DNA from: Papilionanthe hookeriana x Papilionanthe teres
Taxonomy: Eukaryota > Streptophyta > Magnoliopsida > Asparagales > Orchidaceae
Assembly (NCBI GenBank): GCA_022702705.1
Contig: CM040430.1
Coordinates: 74,093,239-74,157,238, forward strand
Direction of reading: 5' to 3'
Length of the DNA: 64,000 nt
Below the pieces are notes generated by a model. It saw nothing but the letters and a program-made list of their open reading frames with translations. It did not search any database and was not told the DNA's origin. Of this stretch, positions 54,853 through 64,000 are shown piece after piece. The position numbers and the translations under genes are program-made. Numbering within the stretch: position 1 is the first letter of the stretch; each line of letters starts with the position of its first letter.

Positions 54853-56334
54853 ATGTTGAACGGGCAGTTGGTTCTGAACTTTAAGAATGGCGTGAGTCTA
54901 TAACTTGATGAAAAGAGAGTGAGGGATGGAGCCGTGATCGAGATTGACTCTGACTTCACACCAGCTGGGCTACAATATGAAGAAAATGATTGGACCTCGA
55001 TCGATCGGGAAGAACTTCGCAGCCATACAGTGATGAAATTGGGTGGCTCAAATCAACCATCTACCAGTAAAAGGAGAAAAGCAAACGCCGCTCATGCAAT
55101 AGGAGAAGATAAGAAAGTTAGGTCCATTGTTGCTCCAGCAGAGGGCAGGCTTGTCAGTGACGTGCCTACAGAAATCCAAGGGGTAAGGAGAGCTACTCTC
55201 ACAGCCACTCAGCGAAGGAACAAGAACCGTCACATTCGCAAGATGCTGACCTAGTTAGCAGCAGATCAACATGAAGAGACAGTCGCTACCGTCAGTACAA
55301 ATGCTTCGAAGAGATTGGTTCGTCGGGAACCAGAAAGGAGGAAGTCTACTCCAAGGAAAGCAGAACAGATAAAGGAAATTCCAAGAAGAAGAGAGATAGT
55401 ACCACGACGCCAGACAGATGCACCAGTTCTGAAGAGTCTTGTTGCGAAAGCAACTCCGGAGGATGTCCCGATAGAGATTATCCCTGAGGAGCCAAGACAT
55501 GTAGGAGAGCGTGCCGGGGTGGAACCATACATTCCCCAGTACGTTACTAGACCTCGCCGATTGCAGATAATTCCAGAATACGAGTTGGAAAGAATGCAGA
55601 ATGTTGAAAAGAAAACTTTCGAATACTTTGAGAGAATTCGAGGCAAGAGGATTAATATCTTAGAAGGCCTCGAGCTGCATACAGATGTGTTCTTAGACTA
55701 CGAACAACAACAAATTATAGACAGCATACTTGAACTCCAGAAAATTGGCCGAGCTGGTCGTTTGAGGGAAAATACTTATTCAAAACCCCGAAGATGGATG
55801 CCAGGGAAAGGAAGAGTTACGATCCAGTGTGGATGTTGCTACAACTTCGCAGTAGCAAGAAAAGAAAATCCACCAGGGATAATCCGTCGCAGTGAGGTGG
55901 ATCTGATTCCAAATGTTATTAAAATAATGGTAAAGAGGATGATAACATGGAGGGTATTGCCTGCAGATTGCATACCCAACAGCTGCATCATTAGCATCTA
56001 CAAGGAGGGCGACTGCATACCTCCACATATTGACCATCATGATTTCGTTAGACCATTATGCACAGTGTCTTTTGTCAACCAGTGCAATATCATGTTTGGA
56101 ACTGACCTCCGGATAGCAGGCCCCGGTGAGTTCCGAGGGCCAGTGGAGATACCACTACCGGTAGGTTCCGTCATGGTGTTAAAAGGGAATGGAGCGGACA
56201 TCGCAAAGCATTGCATTCCAGGAGTGCCTGTTGAGCGGATCTCTGTTACTTTCAGGAGGATGGACGACAAAAAAATGCCATTCCACTTCCAGCCAGATCC
56301 AGAGTTAGAGAATCTCCGGCCTTACGAGCTGTGA
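54853..56334 (+). CDS. Retrotransposon-encoded AlkB-type dioxygenase (ALKBH9-like)
   Basis: One frame of 493 codons, sense to gag-pol, 317 bases after integrase, intronless. Two in-frame stops (TAA 54901, TAG 55252) lie in the N-terminal part; 55255-56334 is open. Residues 1-45 resemble ORF1's N-terminus and LTATQRRNKNR (to residue 126) matches ORF1. A basic linker follows; the AlkB fold spans about 265-480. Ligands: H392-x-D394 (PPHIDHHDF), H453 (AKHCIPG), R462 and R468 (ERISVTFRR). GRVTIQCGCCYNFA and IYKEGDCIPPHID are typical of plant ALKBH9/10-type proteins, which remove N6-methyl groups from RNA; that family similarity is from memory. Likely role in an intact element: demethylating its own RNA. 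Alternative: a captured host sequence without function. Confidence 0.9.
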
Positions 56335-57080
56335 GTTACATGGAAGATAGCACACCTCCAATGCACATCCATACGACATTTCTGCCAAGGATGACTTGGA
56401 AGGTGATGTTATTGTCCATGTATCTCACTATTTAGACATGGATTTTGACAGCTGCTTTTAGAAAAAACTTGAAGAATCTTATGCAATCCGTTTTGGATTT
56501 ATATGGATTGTATGAGATATTAAATTCTCAAAGAAAATATCATCATGTTTTGGATCAAGATGTATGATGTATTTTCAACAAGATTGGAATGAAAGTGACC
56601 ATGTCATGTTTTGCCTTCACCTCTTTTTGTGCAAATTGACTGGGAAACACCATTAAATTAAAAGAACTTCGAGCAAAGAACAAAGGGAAAATGAAAATAA
56701 ACGAGAACTCTTTTAAAAAACTAAATGTCGAAATGAATTCTAAACTAACACGAACTCTAAATATTTTTGAAATTGAATCACCAAAACAAACAAAATGAAT
56801 TTAAATCTCAATCTGAATCCTTTGATCTGAATCCTTCGATCTGGATTCTTCAATTATTCTTCAAAATGAAATCTGTTTGAAACCCTTCTGAAATTCAAAT
56901 CATTTCCTTGACTTGTCACCAGGTCGAGTTTTTTCAGCTTGGTACACTTACCAGCTCCTTTCAATTCTTTTTCTTCTGTGTCTTAGAGGATCGACTAGTT
57001 CTATTAACATGGAGCCACGAACTTTGTTCGATTTGGTTCTGATGACATAAGACTGGGTCCCTCTTTATACAGATAAATCT
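56335..57080 (+). other. Untranslated region after AlkB ORF
   Basis: No supported ORF, no poly(A) tract and no target duplication that would mark the AlkB ORF as an independent retrocopy insertion. AT-rich, unique in the window. Confidence 0.55.
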
Positions 57081-58015
57081 TCGAGACTGAAGCCTAACTT
57101 CCAGTTCTCTTCGAGGCTAGAGCCTAACTTCTAGTCCTCTTTCAAACTTTCGAGACTGGTACCTAAATTCCAGTTCTCATTTCGAGGTCGGTACCTAAAT
57201 TTTGACTCTCTTTCCGAGATCGATACCTAAATTTCGATTCTCTTTTGAATTGATACCAAATTTCAATACTCTATTTCGAGACTGGTACCAAATTCTAGTT
57301 CTCTCCTTTCGAGGTCGGTACCAAATTCCGACTCCCTTTCCGAGATTGATACTAAATTTCAATTCTCTCTTTCGAGACTGGTACCAAATTCTAGTTCTCT
57401 CCTTCCGAGGTCGGTTCCAAATTCCGACTCTCTTTCTGAGATTGATACTAAATTTCAATTCTCTCTTTAGAGATTGGTACCAAATTCCAGTTCTCTCCTT
57501 TCGAGATCGGTACCAAATTCCGACTCTCTTTCCGAGATTGATACCAAATTTCAATTCTCTCTTTCGAGACTGGTACCAAATTCCAGTTCTCTCCTTCCGA
57601 GGTCAGTATCAAATTCCGACTCTCTTTTCGAGATTGATACTAAATTTCAATTCTCTCTTTCGAGACTGGTACTAAATTCAGTTCTCTCCTTCCGAGGACG
57701 GTACCAAATTCCGACTCTCTTTCCGAGATTGATACCAAATTTCAATTCTCTCTTTCAAGACTGGTACCAAATTCCAGTTCTCTCCTTTCGAGGTCGGAAC
57801 AAAATTCTGACTCTCTTTTTGAGATTGATACGAAATTTTAATCCTCTCTTTCGAGACTGGTACCAAATTTCAGATCTTATTTCGAGATCAGTACCTAAAT
57901 TCTGATTCTCATTCTTTTCAATCGATACTTAAACTCTGATTTTCACTCCGAGGCTGGTACCCAAATTCCAGTTCTCTTCGTAATCCCGAGGTTGGAACCT
58001 AAATTCCAATTCTCA
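57081..58015 (+). repeat. Tandem repeat array, 32 bp units in 96 bp triplets
   Basis: About 29 diverged units of roughly 32 bases, each built as cgag-x-(c/t)ggtaccaaattc... followed by a TCTCT run. In the centre (about 57260-57860) three unit types alternate (CTGGTACC.., TCGGTACC.., TTGATACC..), giving a higher-order period of 96 bases. Flanking units are more diverged. Frames crossing the array are repeat artefacts. Ogre elements are known for tandem repeats before the 3' LTR that can seed satellite DNA. Confidence 0.9.
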
Positions 58016-58367
58016 TTTCAAATTCAGAATTTTCTTAAATCGATTTTAAATTAAACTTCAATCAAAATTGAAACTCGAAACAAATCGAAATCCAAACTCG
58101 ACATTAAAACTTGAAATAGAAAATGAAATGAAATCTAAATCAAATTTCCTCAGATCTTATGATCCAGAATTCACCTCTTCTTCCCCAGCGAGAGTTCAGG
58201 AATCCCCAGTCTTGGAGATATACTTGTTACTCCCCAGCGAAAAAATTTTCTATACTTCATTCTAAGTGTGTCACTTAGACGTCTGCGTTGGTTCTGTTGA
58301 TCTTTTCAGTCAACGCCAATACGCACGGTGTGCTTAGTTAGCACACCACACCTATTGGGGGTCCATT
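58016..58367 (+). other. 3' end of internal region with polypurine-like stretch
   Basis: Stem-loop GGTGTGC-(7)-GCACACC at 58327-58347, then CTATTGGGGGTCCATT ending at 58367, the likely second-strand primer region although only five G's are uninterrupted. No ORF. Confidence 0.55.
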
Positions 58368-60231
58368 TGTTGACCTCATTTTTTATGAGGTCTGATCTCT
58401 CTCCTTAGTACTTAGGATCTAGCCTTAGGCTTTCCCTTTGACTATCCTAGAGGACTAGAGATGGAACCCGCCACTTAGAAATTCAAAACACTTCTTGGCT
58501 CCCTTCAAACACCACAAGTTTGATTGTAAATCCCAAGCCACTTGGAGGGTTAAAATCAAATGTGAAGGTTTAAAGGATGAGTTTCCTATAGGACTCTTTG
58601 GCTTTAGGATTACCCTGGGTGGCCTGGTCTGGTGAGGGTTGACCTGCACACATTACACTTTCACACACATTCCAAATCCTAAAACCATTTATTCCTAGCT
58701 TGACTTCCCGACTCATGTAGGCAATTCATATGGATGGACCTCAACCCCTAGGCCCCTGGCTAAGAGGGTTAGGAACATCATAGTGAATGTCTAAAATGAG
58801 TCCTCTCATGGATTTAGTGAGCTTAATATGGATTCATGGCTCAACCAAAATGATTTCATTTCACTCACACTTAATCAATCTTCATTTTCCCAAAATTTCA
58901 ATTTTTGACCCCCGGGGCCCTAAACCCACCAAACCTACCAAATACCCTTGAAATTGCCCAAAATTTGCAAAATTGCCTAAATTACCCAAAATTCATAAAA
59001 ATCAATCCTAAACATTTCCCACCATTCAAATTGATCATCCTTAGCCAAATATATCAAAATTTCCAAAAATATTCCCCAATACCCTCCAAATACCCAAAAT
59101 GCCCTTCTTAACCAAAAATTCCATAAATTCCAAAAATTCCCAGAAAATTCCAGAAAATTCTAAATATTCTCAATTTCATTTTATTCAACTACACCATAGG
59201 CAAATTTTGCCAATTTGGCCCACTTTTGCCAAAACCCCCAATTTGACACATTCTTAACCCAAGTGGACCCAATGTCAAACCAAATCAACCCAATTGACCT
59301 CAATTTTGATCCAATTCAATTCTAAACTTCAATTCAATATCCCCAATATCAATTTATACCAAGTCCAAGCCCAATTTGATTGACATTTGGATCCAATTCC
59401 AATTTGAAGCCTAAAGCCCAATTTTAGCCCATGACCTAAACTTAGCCCAAACCAACCCAATTCAACTCCAATTAACCCCAAATCCTCTCTAAAACCTTCC
59501 TAACATCCCCACAAGCAAAACAATAACAAGATTTACCCTAAATTTGAACATAAAATCCACCCAAACCTAACCCAAAACCAAAATATCCATTTTTGGCCTA
59601 AAACCAACCTAACCCAAATGGGCCCAAATCCCAAAATCAAAGCCAACCAAAGTTCAAAACTCTTTGTGACACTCCCATAAGCATTTCTTAACATTAATTT
59701 TACATTAAATCCAACCTTAGCCCAACCTTAGCCCAAGTTAGCCCAATTTGACCCACTTTGGCCCCTTAATCAAAAAAGCCCAAATTAAATCCAATTCCAC
59801 TCAAAATGACACCAAACCTTTTCTAAAATGTTCATGACACATCCCTAAACTAAACCCAACATTTTTTTGGCCCAATCCTTCACAAAATTTCCATCCACCA
59901 ATTTATTTTCAAACCTAAAGGCCCACTTTCTTAAACCATCCTAAAAGCCCATTTTCACCAAATCCAAAAGCCCAAAATTAGCTCCAAAGCTCACATGACA
60001 ATTTCTTCTCATCATACCTTTAATTGATAACATCCCTAAGTTCTAAATCAATCATCAAATAAATCCAAATCAAGCCCCATGCCAATTTCCCTTAAACTCA
60101 TCAAAAATCCCAAAACCCATTCCTATGAAAATAAGCCAACCTTTTCCCAAGCCATGAGCAAGCCAAATGAAGCCATTTACAAGCCATATGAAGCCATGAG
60201 AGCTTTGACACCTCACCAAGCCATTAATGGC
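58368..60231 (+). repeat. 3' LTR of plus-strand element, first 1.86 kb
   Basis: Begins TGTTGACC and parallels 31010-32866 with few differences: about seven substitutions in the first 300 bases by eye. Cut at 60231 by a minus-oriented LTR. The preceding ATGGC (60227-60231) is the probable target site. Frames in it are compositional artefacts. Confidence 0.9.
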
Positions 60232-60383
60232 TGTCGGCGTATTTTAATTTTAATTTAAATAAATAATTTGAAAAGTAATATTTGATTTTGAAAATAATTT
60301 TAAATTTGAAAATTTTAAGATATGAAATCAAACTGATCTCACATCCCGAATAGTTTATATAAACGAGCACCGTATCACAAACC

Positions 60384-60612
60384 ATGTATCTATCCCGAAG
60401 AATAGACACATTGCTTGATAATGGGGCTCAATTAAATAAACTAAAAGATTTGTGACATCCGTTTGGTCTGCGAACCAATTTTATAAGCCGACAAATTCCC
60501 CTGTTTAATATGAAAACATTAAACAGGGTTTATATTACCTGGGTTCTTAAAATTCCCTATAAGGGCAAGCCCCTATAGTTAATTACATCTTAAGTGACGG
60601 GAATCACTTAAG
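60384..60612 (-). other. LTR four-hairpin cluster, copy 5
   Basis: Stems 60384-60411, 60499-60528 (CCCTGTTTAAT/ATTAAACAGGG), 60557-60578 and 60589-60612 (CTTAAGTGA/TCACTTAAG). Two stems differ from other copies by paired substitutions that keep pairing. Confidence 0.75.
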
Positions 60613-62280
60613 AAAACTCTCGATAATAATCATAGTTCCGATCTCAAGAATTTCAAGGTTTAAGTTTTCAATGGATCGAGTTTTGGAATTTCAATAGTGG
60701 AATGGATCAAATTTAGAGCATTATATTTTGGGAATCCGAAGGAAGAAAGGTAGGAGAAATCACGCATTCGAAGCGAACTTCGGTAATTCCCCGACTATCC
60801 TATTGTTTGGCTTGAATTTAGGAAGGTCCTAATGTTTATTTAATGTTTTGATCTCGCCAATTTTAATTAATTAGGACTTATATTTGTATGATAAAATCAT
60901 ACAAATAAATTTCGAAGATATGAGGGTTTATGTCGTACCAAACGACTACCTCGGAGTCCTAAGACCGGTTAGGGCTTAATTTACATGATATGATCATGCA
61001 AATGCCTAACAAAAGGCTGAGGATTTATGTTGCACTAGGCAAACTACCTCGAAGTCCTATGGTTTTGTTGTTTAATTCTAGGAATGTTTTGTTAAAGTAG
61101 ATCCGAGTTTTGCTGATGACGATGGCCGTGCTGCCCACCATGCTCCGGGCTCCTTGTTGTTGCAAAGGTTTAGTTTTAGAAGTCATAAATCAGGGGATGA
61201 GAGAAGTGTTCTGGTTTAGAGAAGATCTTAAAATCCAGGTGTTTTTTAATATTTTAATTAAACAAATCTTAAAGTTGGTTATAACAACACCGGTTAAGAT
61301 CCCACGGTTCCATCCTTCCGGCATCGTTATTTTTAATGGATTCACTTAGTCCAGATGAATTTGTTAAACTCAACTGAATGAGTTCCACACTTTCATTTAG
61401 ACCGTGGGAAATCCCGTTAGCAACACGTAGGTTACATCATCCGAGGTATTCCCGATCATTCAATGAGACGTTTTAATTTAGTTGTAGTTGTAGTTTTGTT
61501 GTTCCTATTTGTGATTAAATTTTGAGTTGTTTTATATTTTGAATGTTGTGGCGGTGAATTTTATCTTGTAGTGTCTTTTAATTTAGTTATGGGTTTCAAT
61601 TTTGGTTTCTGTCCTAAAGGTGTAGGTTTTCATGCAACAGTTGTTTATCATGCAAGAAAAGTAAGTGCAATGCGATTAAATAAATTGCAGTAAAGTAAAT
61701 TGCAATAAAATAAAAGCATACCTGGAGGGTCTTCCCGTCATCCCAAGCCGCACTTAAAACACGATCGAATATTTAAGCATTTAAAGTAAGTTCCTAGGTA
61801 AAGCTAAGGGGAGGGTTATGGTTTTCTACCAAGTTCCTAATCCTATAGCCTAGTCATTTCCTATGACGTCTAGGTTCTTGTGTTTTAGTTTAAGGACGAT
61901 TTTCTTCATCAAAGAACAACTAAGTTCAATTGTTCTTATAAATATCCTATCATATTGAGGAAGTGCTTAAGACGAATCTTAAACATCTTTTCAACATTTC
62001 TAGGATTATTCTAAGTCCAAATGAATTTAATTATACTAATGAATTAATCGTCCGGGAGTTTAAGTTTTGTTATCTTGCTCAGTGAACTAGGACATTTGAA
62101 TATCCTATAAGTGAAGTAACGCTTCTTTTAACACTCCTTTTTAAGAGTTATGACATCACGAGCTTTCGAGGGCAAATGGATGTTCAAGTGAGTTGTGATT
62201 TAATTTTAGTTAATGGATTTAAGTTTGGAATAGTGTTCAAGTTATTTTAGATTTATTTTGAATTCTTCATGTCTTAGGTG

Positions 62281-62645
62281 ATGTTATATTTAATTTAATT
62301 CAATTTAACTTAACTTAATTTAATTTAATGTGGTTTAATTTAATTTAATTTTAATTTAAGTTAATTCAATATGATATGCTTTAGCTTAACTTAATTCAAT
62401 TTGATTTAATTTAATTTGATTTAGTTTTAATTTAATTTAATTTAATTTTAATTTTATTTTATTTAATTTAATTTAATTTAATTTAATTTAATTTAATTTT
62501 AATTTAATTTAATTTTAATTTAATTTGATTTAATTTAATGTGTTTTAATTTAATTTAATTTAATTTAATTTAATTTAATTTAATTTGTTTTAATTTAATT
62601 TAATTTAATTTAATTTAATTTAATTTAATTTAATTTAATTTAATA
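62281..62645. repeat. (TTTAA)n low-complexity array
   Basis: The longest and purest of the LTR pentanucleotide arrays, at the same LTR position as 4287-4560. Confidence 0.9.
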
Positions 62646-64000
62646 TTTTATTTTAAAGGGATTTGCTTTAAATAATTTAACCTTAACTTAATTTAATGAT
62701 TAAGTCTTTTAGCATTTTAAACCTTAAACTTGGATTATCATTTTAATTAGTGGATTAAATATTATTGAGATGATTAATTTAGGGATTCTTAAATTAAAGA
62801 ACAAATTTCTTCCTAATAACATCCCTATTTTAATAACTCCAATTTTACTATTCTTCCAAATTTAATTAATTATTTTAACTAAAGTTCATTTCAATTATTT
62901 TTGAATTGTTTAATAGGTTTCTACCCTTTAATTATTTAAATTTCAATCATCCAAATCAGATTAGGATCAAATATTTTACTCTTTAATTTTATTAAGCCTA
63001 AAGTTTTAATTAAGGGTTAAAATTTTAATTACCATTTTGCCCTTCAAGCTTAATAATTTCATAACTCACTAAATTGAGCTCAAATGAATTTGAAATTTTT
63101 ATTTGACTTCACTCATATGTCAATAAAGACATTAGAGGAGAAAATGTGATTTTTCTGTATTTAATTTATTTATGTAATTATTTTTGGTGGAAAATAAGGA
63201 TTTCCAAGGAAAATTTAATAATATGACCAAGGGAAAGTTTCTGTCCTTAAGAAAATTATGGGACATTCCTTATGACCAGAGGACCACTTGGACCAATTTT
63301 TGTGATTTTTTGAATTATATTTTATTTATTAAAATTATTTTAATTTCTGGAGTATTAATTAATTTAAAAATAGAATATAAGTTGAAAAATGAATTTTATA
63401 ATTTTTAAAATTCTCTCTGATATCAAGGATTCCAGAGAACCAAATTTTACAATTTTCTGATTTTTCCTTAATTTATTGGAATTATTTTAGTGGAAATGCT
63501 AGAAAATGTATTTTTTAATTTTAAAAATTACCCCAAGGCTTTAAAATTTAATATCTCAACCTAGAGACATAAGAAAAATATGGGGTTTGTTCCTAAGTGG
63601 TTAGAATTCAAAATGTGACATTTTGGTGAATTTTATTATTTTTGTAATTTTTATTATTTTTTAATTATTAAAATATTAAAATAATGCAAAAAATCAACTT
63701 TTTTAGAAAATTGCAATTTTAATTTTCTTGAATTCCCCAAATATCAGAAAGGCTTCAAAACCAATTTGGTGAATTTTTGAAAAGTATTTTGAAAGTTATG
63801 AAATTTTAAAAATTAATTTTGGCTAAGTGGCTTAATCAACCCATTTGATGGGGCTAACCAAGTCCAATTGACTTGAAATTTTTATGGTGGATTCCTCTGA
63901 TCCTAAAGGTCAGTGGAGAATTGATTTCAAGTCAATTTGATCTATGGTTAACTCTAATTAATTAAAGTTCAATATTGGGTATTTAGGCCAATTAGGGTTA

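Larger units (their letters stand above)
31010..60231 (+). mobile_element. Giant Tat/Ogre-type retrotransposon carrying an AlkB ORF
   Basis: 5' LTR 31010-45672 (7.37 kb after removing the nested LTR), primer site 45678-45695, internal region to 58367, and 3' LTR from 58368, cut at 60231 by another LTR. The 5' and 3' LTRs agree in all but a handful of bases in their first 300 positions, which pairs them as one insertion. Excluding nested DNA the full element would be near 27 kb. Order: ORF1, gag, protease, RT, RNase H, archaeal-type RNase H, integrase, AlkB-type ORF, tandem repeats, polypurine-like stretch. The second RNase H, upstream ORF, tRNA-Arg-type primer site and 3' tandem repeats are Tat/Ogre hallmarks; the AlkB ORF is not one I know from described Ogre elements. 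Left flank GGCAT (31005-31009) is the candidate target site. Confidence 0.9.
60232..64000 (-). mobile_element. Minus-oriented Ogre-like LTR inserted in the 3' LTR, incomplete
   Basis: Starts TGTCGGC, the end of an LTR read in the minus sense, and follows the LTR order backwards: hairpin cluster, donor-like site at 61721, TTTAA array, AT-rich leader. No primer-site sequence precedes it (the 3' LTR is directly adjacent), so the left end is either a solo LTR or the 3' LTR of a minus-strand element extending beyond the window. End type without extension. No ORF. Confidence 0.88.

Noticed and set aside
54853..56334. AlkB ORF as an ordinary host ALKBH9 gene or a processed pseudogene dropped into the element
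   Set aside because: It is intronless and in sense with pol, lies exactly between integrase and 3' tandem repeats, has no poly(A) tail or flanking duplication, and its N-terminal part matches the element's ORF1. Not fully excluded without more copies.
57202..57905. Long overlapping open frames on both strands
   Set aside because: They are translations of the 32/96 bp tandem array; the period of 96 is a multiple of three, which keeps frames open by chance.

Overview
The window is plant nuclear repeat DNA, probably eudicot pericentromeric or otherwise retrotransposon-dense heterochromatin. It contains no recognisable host gene, RNA gene or CRISPR array. Almost every base belongs to nested Ty3/gypsy LTR retrotransposons of two kinds. 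The first is a giant Tat/Ogre-type family with 6.6-7.4 kb LTRs, a tRNA-Arg-type primer binding site, an extra ORF before gag and a second archaeal-type RNase H. The second is an Athila-type family with ~1.8 kb LTRs, a tRNA-Asp-type primer site and a 3' 'putative plant transposon protein' ORF. Tat/Ogre elements are best known from legumes but occur in other eudicots, so the species is not fixed by this window.

Layout. 1-16105: 5' part of a minus-strand Ogre-like element (gag, ORF1, leader, primer site, 6.65 kb 5' LTR), split inside ORF1 by a minus-oriented solo LTR of the same family (2015-8677, target duplication CAGTC). 16106-29447: a minus-strand Athila-type element (partial 3' LTR, 3' ORF, int, RH, RT, PR, gag, primer site, 5' LTR), heavily mutated. 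29448-31009: an older Athila-type remnant into which that element inserted. 31010-60231: a plus-strand Ogre-like element with 5' LTR 31010-45672, itself split by a plus-oriented solo LTR (33377-40666, target duplication ACCAC). It continues with primer site, ORF1, gag, pro, RT, RH, aRH, int, an extra downstream ORF, a tandem repeat array, a polypurine-like stretch and the start of the 3' LTR. 60232-64000: another minus-oriented LTR of the family inserted in that 3' LTR and running out of the window.

The outstanding feature is the extra sense ORF at 54853-56334, between integrase and the 3' LTR of the plus-strand Ogre-like element. It encodes an AlkB-type Fe(II)/2-oxoglutarate dioxygenase closest in appearance to plant ALKBH9-type RNA N6-methyladenosine demethylases. 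All iron and 2-oxoglutarate ligands are present (H392, D394, H453, R462, R468 counted from the ATG at 54853). Its N-terminal part resembles the N-terminal part of the element's own ORF1, including a shared LT-x-TQRRN motif, which ties the dioxygenase to the retrotransposon rather than to a chance host-gene insertion. The ORF carries two in-frame stops (54901, 55252) outside the catalytic domain, so this copy is decayed, but the family may encode its own RNA demethylase.

The LTR copies also show conserved RNA-level structure: a four-hairpin cluster near the 3' end of the LTR with compensatory base changes between copies, conserved splice-donor-like sites in the leader, and CAG acceptor-like sites just before the ATGs of ORF1 and the AlkB ORF. 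Together these suggest a long structured and possibly spliced retroelement transcript.
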